Of a stretch of DNA of 41,349 bases, positions 36,159 to 41,349 are shown in pieces. The position numbers and the translations under genes were made by a program. Numbering within the stretch: position 1 is the stretch's first letter; the number at the start of each line of letters is the position of its first letter. This DNA comes from Setaria digitata (Eukaryota; Nematoda; Chromadorea; Rhabditida; Setariidae), in contig RCAB01000528.1 of NCBI GenBank assembly GCA_003640385.1, positions 1-41,349 of the forward strand, in the 5' to 3' direction. The notes below the pieces were generated by a model, which was given only the letters and a program-made list of their open reading frames with translations, ran no database searches and was not told where the DNA came from.

Positions 36159-36660
36159 TGTTCGTTTCAATGATAATGCTGAAAAAAAAAAGAAAAAAAA
36201 GAAAAAAGGGAAAAGAAAAATCGAAATTATTCATGAAAATGACGAGAATTGCAACATCGTATGTAATTAATTAATACAATTAATATTTTTAATGAAAAAA
36301 AAAAAAAAAAACAGTGAACATTGAATTTTTATCAGGAAGGAATAATTTTTTGCAAATACATTTATTTCGAAATGCATTTTCCTTTTTTTTTTCATCTTAG
36401 TGATATGAAATATTTCACTTTTTTGCAAATTTCTTCTCAAATAAATAAATGTCTCAGTGAATGCTTTACATTAAATGAATGGTTCAAAAATTTTTATGAA
36501 AATATTTATTAGAAACTATAAAAGTAAAATAATTAGTGTAAAGTATTTGGGAGTAAGTAGGAAGAATATTAATGAATCAACCAAGCACTAGGAGTGTCTC
36601 TTTGCCTACCTAAACCTGTAGGAATGGTATGAATCTGGATATGACCCCGTGAATGTAGCA

Positions 36661-36796
36661 GATGAAATGGTGAGAGATTAAAGATGAGAGTGGGAATTTC
36701 TGGGGAGTTTTGAATGACCTTTCCCCTTGTTGTTGATGAGCGATGAAAAATAGTGAGGTGAAAGATGAGAGGGAAAATTATCTGAGAGTTTGAAAA
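36661..36796. repeat. Diverged duplication, offset 81 bases
   Basis: GATGAAATGGTGAGAGATTA (from 36661) and GATGAAAAATAGTGAGGTGA (from 36742) start two copies of about 54 bases that stay alignable through AAAGATGAGAG and GAGTTT(T)GAA. By eye about three quarters of the bases agree. The stretch is G-rich for this window. It could be a duplicated regulatory element or an old minisatellite. Confidence 0.55.
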
Positions 36797-37330
36797 CAAA
36801 AAAAAAAGAAGAAGAAGGGAAAGGAAAACAGAATGACCCCAAATCGTTCTGTTTGTTGTAAATTACTTTCGATGTCACAAAATATCACTGTGACATTTCC
36901 ACAAAGTTATCCAAAATAACAGAAACAATTCTTTAATTATTTTCACATTACTATAAAAAAAAGAAAAAAAAAAAAAAAAGAAAGACAAGAAAAAAAAGAA
37001 AAGTTTTTTAGGTATAAAGTAAATTACTACGGAGCAATTAATAAAATAAATATTACAAAATGATTAGTAAAATTTTGATCAAATTTTTTTTTTTTTTTTC
37101 CTTCTTCAAGAAGGCATCTTTCATTCTATTTTATGCTCACATTATAGACTTTTTAGTAATAAAAAGAAAGAAGAAAACCCATGGTATTCTTAAATTTTAA
37201 TTATTTGTTCTATTATATGTTTATGAAAATTTCTCATAAAATGAAAAATCAATAATCATTTAACGATAATAACAAATAATGATCGATTAATCCTTACAAA
37301 ATTAATTAAAAGAAAAGAAAATTTGAATTG

Positions 37331-37366
37331 CATATACATATACATATACATATATATATATATATT
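37331..37366. repeat. TACATA microsatellite
   Basis: Four CATATA-type hexamers followed by a (TA)n run. It accounts for the Ile/Cys repeats of the ORF at 37306-37563. Confidence 0.9.
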
Positions 37367-37510
37367 CGTTTAACATGATTTTTCCGTTTTACCATCTCAA
37401 AAAAGAAAAAAAAATTTTTAAAACTAGAAATAATTAATATTTCCAATTTGATACTAATTATCCGTTCCTCTTCTTCTTTTTTCTCACCCTCACTCTCTTT
37501 CTCTCTCAGA

Positions 37511-37530
37511 TACACACACACACACACACA
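37511..37530. repeat. (CA)n microsatellite
   Basis: About ten CA dinucleotides. If the short upstream exon at 37563-37542 is real, this repeat sits at the start of the ASB-like gene's first intron, 10 bases after the donor. Confidence 0.9.
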
Positions 37531-37559
37531 AATACTCTGACCTTTGGAAAAATTTAAAT

Positions 37560-37813
37560 TCATCCATTAAAGTTAGATTTTTGCATAATCTGTCCAGTTG
37601 TAGCACTGTTAATCCTTCTCAGTAACCATTCATGTTTAGCATGCATTCTTTGACGACTAATATGACGACATTTATCTCTTTTTCCACTTTTTTTTTTTTT
37701 ATTCTTTTGATAATATCTGAAGGAGAGAAGCTAAATTTGCTATCAGTCATATCAGTATTTGATAGTAATTGATAATTTCCTTTTTCTAATCTGCTCTTTG
37801 CTCGTTCATTCAT
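37560..37813 (-). pseudogene. Small basic ORF, apparently frameshifted at a 13-A run; product unknown
   Basis: From the ATG at 37813 the minus strand reads MNERAKSRLEKGNYQLLSNT, then FSPSDIIKRIKKKK, up to a run of 13 A (on this strand) near 37689-37701. After the run the more protein-like frame, with the AT-rich third positions typical of this window, is one base off (GKRDKCRHISRQRMHAKHEW, then LLRRINSATTGQIMQK) and ends at TGA 37560-37562. An in-frame stop lies shortly before the ATG. An extra A in the run would give a single basic protein of about 80 residues. Without it the first frame stops at 37619. It could be a homopolymer sequencing error in a small gene, a pseudogene, or upstream coding of the ASB-like gene. 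No family is recognised. Confidence 0.35.
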
Positions 37814-38330
37814 TAAGGACAGTAATTGTAGTGATTTATTATTGACAGCTTACTACTGAGAAGTATTGGACTATTTTAGTGTTAAGAAACTTAATGATAA
37901 TTCGGAAAAGATTATTTCAGTAAGTTATTATTTAGGAAAATTTAGTGCTCGCGAAAGATTTATGAAAATTTGAATCTTTCTCTCCAAAGAGGTTGATTAG
38001 TATTTCAAGTTGTCTTAAACTAATTGCTTGAAGTTAACTGACAACTCAATCTGCTAAGTTAAATTAACTAATGTTTGCACTTGTCGGAGAAAAGTTATGT
38101 AACCGTATAGGTGAAGTTAATTATTGAAGCTATTTTGTAAAGTTCAATTGATGTTCAACTTTTCAAAATATAATTAATTGCTTTTTCCAGTGACATCAGC
38201 TGATATGAAAATCTATAAGTTAGAGTTTGCCTTTGAAATCACTCGAGTAAAATTATTACCTGTGGGCAAATCATCGTACATTTATTTAGTGTTAAGTGTA
38301 ATATCGAATTTTGTGAAATTGTAATTTGAA

Positions 38331-38347
38331 AATTTCAAAATTTTCAG
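38331..38347 (+). promoter_or_regulatory. Splice acceptor upstream of the RdRP gene (possible spliced-leader site)
   Basis: AATTTCAAAATTTTCAG ends at 38347, 53 bases before the first ATG of the RdRP gene. TTTTCAG is the strong nematode 3' splice-site consensus. No obvious donor or coding exon lies just upstream, so trans-splicing of a leader is reasonable. A non-coding first exon is also possible. Confidence 0.45.
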
Positions 38348-38400
38348 AATAAAAATCATTTTTAAATTGTTAAGAAAGCCGAACAATAAAGGGAGTGGAA

Positions 38401-41337
38401 ATGCAACTGGAAACAAAAATTACCCATCAATCGACACATTTGAAAGTTGTTTTGAACGATTGCAGCGAGAAACTTGTGAATACAATGAGAGAATCCTTAT
38501 TGGTAATTAATTATTGCTTATCAGTTACCAGTTTTATTTAGTCATCCAGTCATTCAGCTTGCCGGAGACATTGAATTATCCGGTGAGTATATGTTTATCC
38601 ATGTGATAAAATCTCCAGTATGATGATATATGGTCATGCATGTAGATAAAAAACATGATAATTTGATTAATGTGATAATATAGCAGTAACTGTTGTTGAT
38701 GAATTGTTTTCCAGTTTGTTGCGTTTGCTTATATTCAATTCGTATTTATTCAGTTTCGAATATGATTACCATGAAAAAAAAAGACGAATTTTAAATTTGT
38801 CAAGTTTCTTCGTTATTGTTTTTTTTTTTTATTCCGGAAACAATGTTGCAAGTAGGGAAGCGAAGGCAAACGGGAAATTTCCGCACTAATTGCTAAACAA
38901 TATAGTGATTATTTAATCCATTAGTGCTAAATTGGATGATTTAATATTTAGTTGTATTTATATTCATTACCACATAAACATATTGAAAATGTCTTTTTAT
39001 CATTTGGATAATCTGTGATTAGTATAATTGATAATTACCATTAATTTTAGCATCAATTGGGTTGGGAAGATCTGCTTGGAAGTAGACTAGAAGTAATTGG
39101 ACCAATAACTCAACGACAAATGGGTGAGCATGATTATGATGAACCGTGGACTGAACTTAATTTAGAGGTTAAATTCACTGTTATTTTTTCGTTTGTAATT
39201 TTTCTGAAAATACTGAAATAATTGTGTTTTTTTTTTTTTTTTTGGCTAGATCAGTTTTATTTATTCATGTGCTTTTAAATTTTCTTGAATAATGGCATTT
39301 TTATTGTAAAGAAAGATAGTCATTAATTTGTTCTTTCAAATCTCTCAAGTATCAATTTGATAAATAAAATTTATATTTTTTATTAAGGTGAAGTCTAGAC
39401 AGTGGCATACTGATTTGCTTCCGCTTGCGTTAAGATTCCAGATAATTGCACAAAATCTTCAGTTTGCTGATCCATGTAGTGTCGTATTGCAGGCCACAAG
39501 CAAACAAATCTTTATGGAGGATTGCATGTAAGTTTGTGAATTTTTTTGCTGCCTGGTCTTTCATTAAATTTTTTCGTTTTTTTTTTCTTTTTTTTTTTAG
39601 TATAAGGTCATTATTTATTAGTTCTGGGGTGAAATAACTGATGAATATTGAACTAATTCAACTTAAATATAGGCCTCGCACTTTGAAAATTTTCAGTTCA
39701 TTGTTGGTGATCATTTTGTTTTCGAATATCTTTGAAAAGAGTAAAAACTTTTCCTAGGATTGTTTTATATGATAAAAAGTACTAATAAGGAAAGAAGAGG
39801 GTATTTTTAATAAAGAGTAGAAATCAATCAGATGATCTACTAAACGATTACTAAAAAAAATTGAAAACGATGTTTTAAAAGCTTGAATTAAAGCATGAAA
39901 ATTGCATATTACGTTATGTATTAAATTATTTTATGATAATATTCAAAGCAAAGTACTGTTATTATTCAGAGCAGCGCATATGTTTTTACCCTTGGAAGCA
40001 TTTCATTTTGGCAGTTTATTCAAAGGACGATTTTTATCACATTTTTCTCGTGCAGCATATATGGGAACTGCAGTGGATCAGTTCCACAGTTTACGAATAT
40101 TACAAATTCTCCGAAACTGTCCAACAATAGTTGATCCAATGTTTGTTGATTTTGAACATGATCGAGATATTTTTACCGTTCGATTCGCTATTTTAGATGG
40201 TAGGTTTGAATTCCTTCCAGTACCAAAGAAATTTTTTAAATTGGTATTATAAAATAATATGCAAATTATTAATTTCAGGAGGATTCCGTCCAAAAATTAA
40301 TGAAAATCGTGGAGACAATAGAACCTTATGTGGTTCAATTATTCCCGGTTCAGCAATTGCCTTAAAAGTAGGTTTATATCATAGAAAAAAAAAAAGTTAA
40401 TACATTTGGTATAGTTTGAAGAAATCAGATTTTTATTTCGTTAAAAACTATTTAAAAGAAAAAATGAAGGTATTAAATGATGTTTGCTAGGTACGGTATA
40501 CTTCTATTCGCCGTATCCTGGTTGATTTGAGGGCTAAATTGCCGAACGGCACATATTGTAGACGGATTTATTTTCATTTAAATTATCCACCTGAAATACG
40601 GAAATACCAGAAAAAGCCAGATGACGATGAAGACAGAGCTGGTAGTGACGGAAATCGGTGGAGGTAAACACTTTATACATCATTCGTTTGGCAATTTTTT
40701 ACATATTACGACATTTAAGAATAGTCTCAAAGATTAACCACATTTTATCGTAGCTCAGAAATTTAAGTCAATGAATCTTTTAATGATTTCCTGAAATATT
40801 TCTACTGATAAATTTTCCTTAATCTCTTTTAACAAGCTTCTCTAGTCAACAATTTCGTTCCGATGTAAATTTGTTTAGCGAGACAAATTATAAGTTGTCA
40901 ATTGTCAAATTCCGGTCTTATCGTTTGACTAATAATGTTCTTTTTTCTCAGGACCATTCCCGAAAATAATGATGACAGGAGAGATAACTGTGCAGCTATC
41001 AATGAAAGTCCGTATTTTTGTTTACAATTACGACAACAAGTTCCGGTAATTGTGGAACTTTGCATACTTGAGATTCAATATTCACCAATATTTGTCATAC
41101 TACGTCACTTTATATATCAATAACAACAAATCATTCTAGTCTTAAAGATCTAATCTGTTTTATTATATTTCAGTGGAGTGTTATTCTAATTTTAGTTTTA
41201 TTTTCCAAAGAAATTGAAATTGCTGGGGTTCCTTTTAAGGATGATATTCTATATCAATTACTTAGCCGACTTCGTGTACGAGCAGTACTATCCATTGAAT
41301 TTGCAAATTTAAGATTTCAATATTTAAGTGTACAGGA
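38401..41337 (+). CDS. RNA-dependent RNA polymerase, EGO-1/RRF-type, N-terminal part (runs off the right edge)
   Basis: Eight exons join in phase: 38401-38502, 39051-39167, 39388-39527, 39970-40199, 40279-40367, 40491-40663, 40952-41045 and 41174-41337. They give 369 residues plus part of a codon. The segment from about residue 120 (HMFLPLEAFHFGSLFKGRF), through DRDIFTVRFAILDGGFRP, VRYTSIRRILVDL and IYFHLNYPPEIRK, to GNRWRTIPE follows the PH-like region of metazoan cellular RdRPs. Its pattern is F.FG, a D.DR...V.F strand pair, a Y.SI.RI.VD helix-strand, hydrophobic YLHL.YPP, then a Trp-Arg. After it comes SPYFCLQLRQQVPWSVILIL. These enzymes make secondary siRNAs on target RNA in the perinuclear granules or cytoplasm of nematode cells; family members are about 1600 residues, so the catalytic core (DbDGD) lies outside the window. 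An in-frame TAA at 38371 precedes the ATG. The donor at 39167 (GTTAAA) is unusual. The assignment rests on pattern recall; which paralogue cannot be said. Confidence 0.7.
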
Positions 41338-41349
41338 GTATGTTTTTTT

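Larger units (their letters stand above)
36179..38340. promoter_or_regulatory. Shared 5' region between the divergent ASB-like and RdRP genes
   Basis: About 2.2 kb separate the first recognised exon of the minus-strand ASB-like gene from the likely 5' end of the plus-strand RdRP gene. It should hold promoters for both. It contains a G+C-richer stretch with a diverged duplication at 36661-36796, a TACATA/TA microsatellite at 37331-37366, a CA microsatellite at 37511-37530, and an unexplained ORF at 37560-37813. No TATA box can be told apart from the AT-rich background. Confidence 0.5.

Noticed and set aside
37306..37563. 85-residue minus-strand ORF with Cys-Val and Ile-Cys repeats
   Set aside because: Read through the CA and TACATA microsatellites. 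Only its first seven codons are of interest, as a possible first exon of the ASB-like gene.
38549..38582. Extra small RdRP exon after an ATCCAG or ATTCAG acceptor
   Set aside because: A 33-base phase-0 reading (SFSLPETLNYP) is possible with a good GTGAGT donor, but the flanking exons already join directly in phase and the peptide is not recognisable. It is left out for lack of evidence.

Overview
This window is eukaryotic nuclear DNA, most probably from a parasitic nematode (a clade III/spirurid or filarial-type worm is the best guess). The base composition is very AT-rich, with dozens of pure A or T runs of 10-25 bases. Genes are split into short exons (about 80-270 bases) by introns of roughly 80-700 bases with GT...AG ends. 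Two start regions lie next to strong nematode-style acceptors that could serve for spliced-leader addition. Protein content also fits a nematode, notably an EGO-1/RRF-type RNA-dependent RNA polymerase. There are no operons of bacterial type, no CRISPR array, and no tRNA or rRNA that I can recognise.

Four spliced genes are supported by joining exons in phase by hand. (1) At the left edge on the minus strand is the first part of a protein tyrosine phosphatase domain (149-1093, running off the window), with possible further upstream exons to about 2213. (2) At 24057-27149 on the plus strand is a complete five-exon gene for a 301-residue F-box-like protein. (3) At 30718-36158 on the minus strand is a twelve-exon gene for an ankyrin-repeat protein with a C-terminal SOCS box (ASB-like). 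(4) At 38401-41337 on the plus strand is the 5' part of a metazoan-type RNA-dependent RNA polymerase gene, running off the right edge. Genes 3 and 4 are divergent and share a control region of about 2 kb. Genes 2 and 3 are convergent and both appear to encode substrate receptors for cullin-type ubiquitin ligases (SCF and CUL2/CUL5 types), which may be coincidence.

The rest is mostly non-coding. From 2.2 to 12.2 kb I see AT-rich intergenic sequence holding seven single-N assembly joins, each flanked by near-identical duplicates. At 12.19-12.74 kb is a C/T-rich minisatellite of 17-base units in an 85-base higher-order repeat that is open in three frames. From 13.3 to 24.0 kb there is intergenic sequence with a strongly T-biased block (16.6-18.8 kb), a GT-rich repeat and a TA-rich palindromic block. 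From 27.2 to 30.6 kb there is an (ATT)n array and one possible orphan exon.

Most long ORFs in the window are low-complexity artefacts of homopolymers and microsatellites. No clearly new system stands out. The most interesting points are a decayed partial copy of an ankyrin exon inside an intron of the ASB-like gene, the frame-rotating minisatellite, and the divergent ASB/RdRP arrangement.
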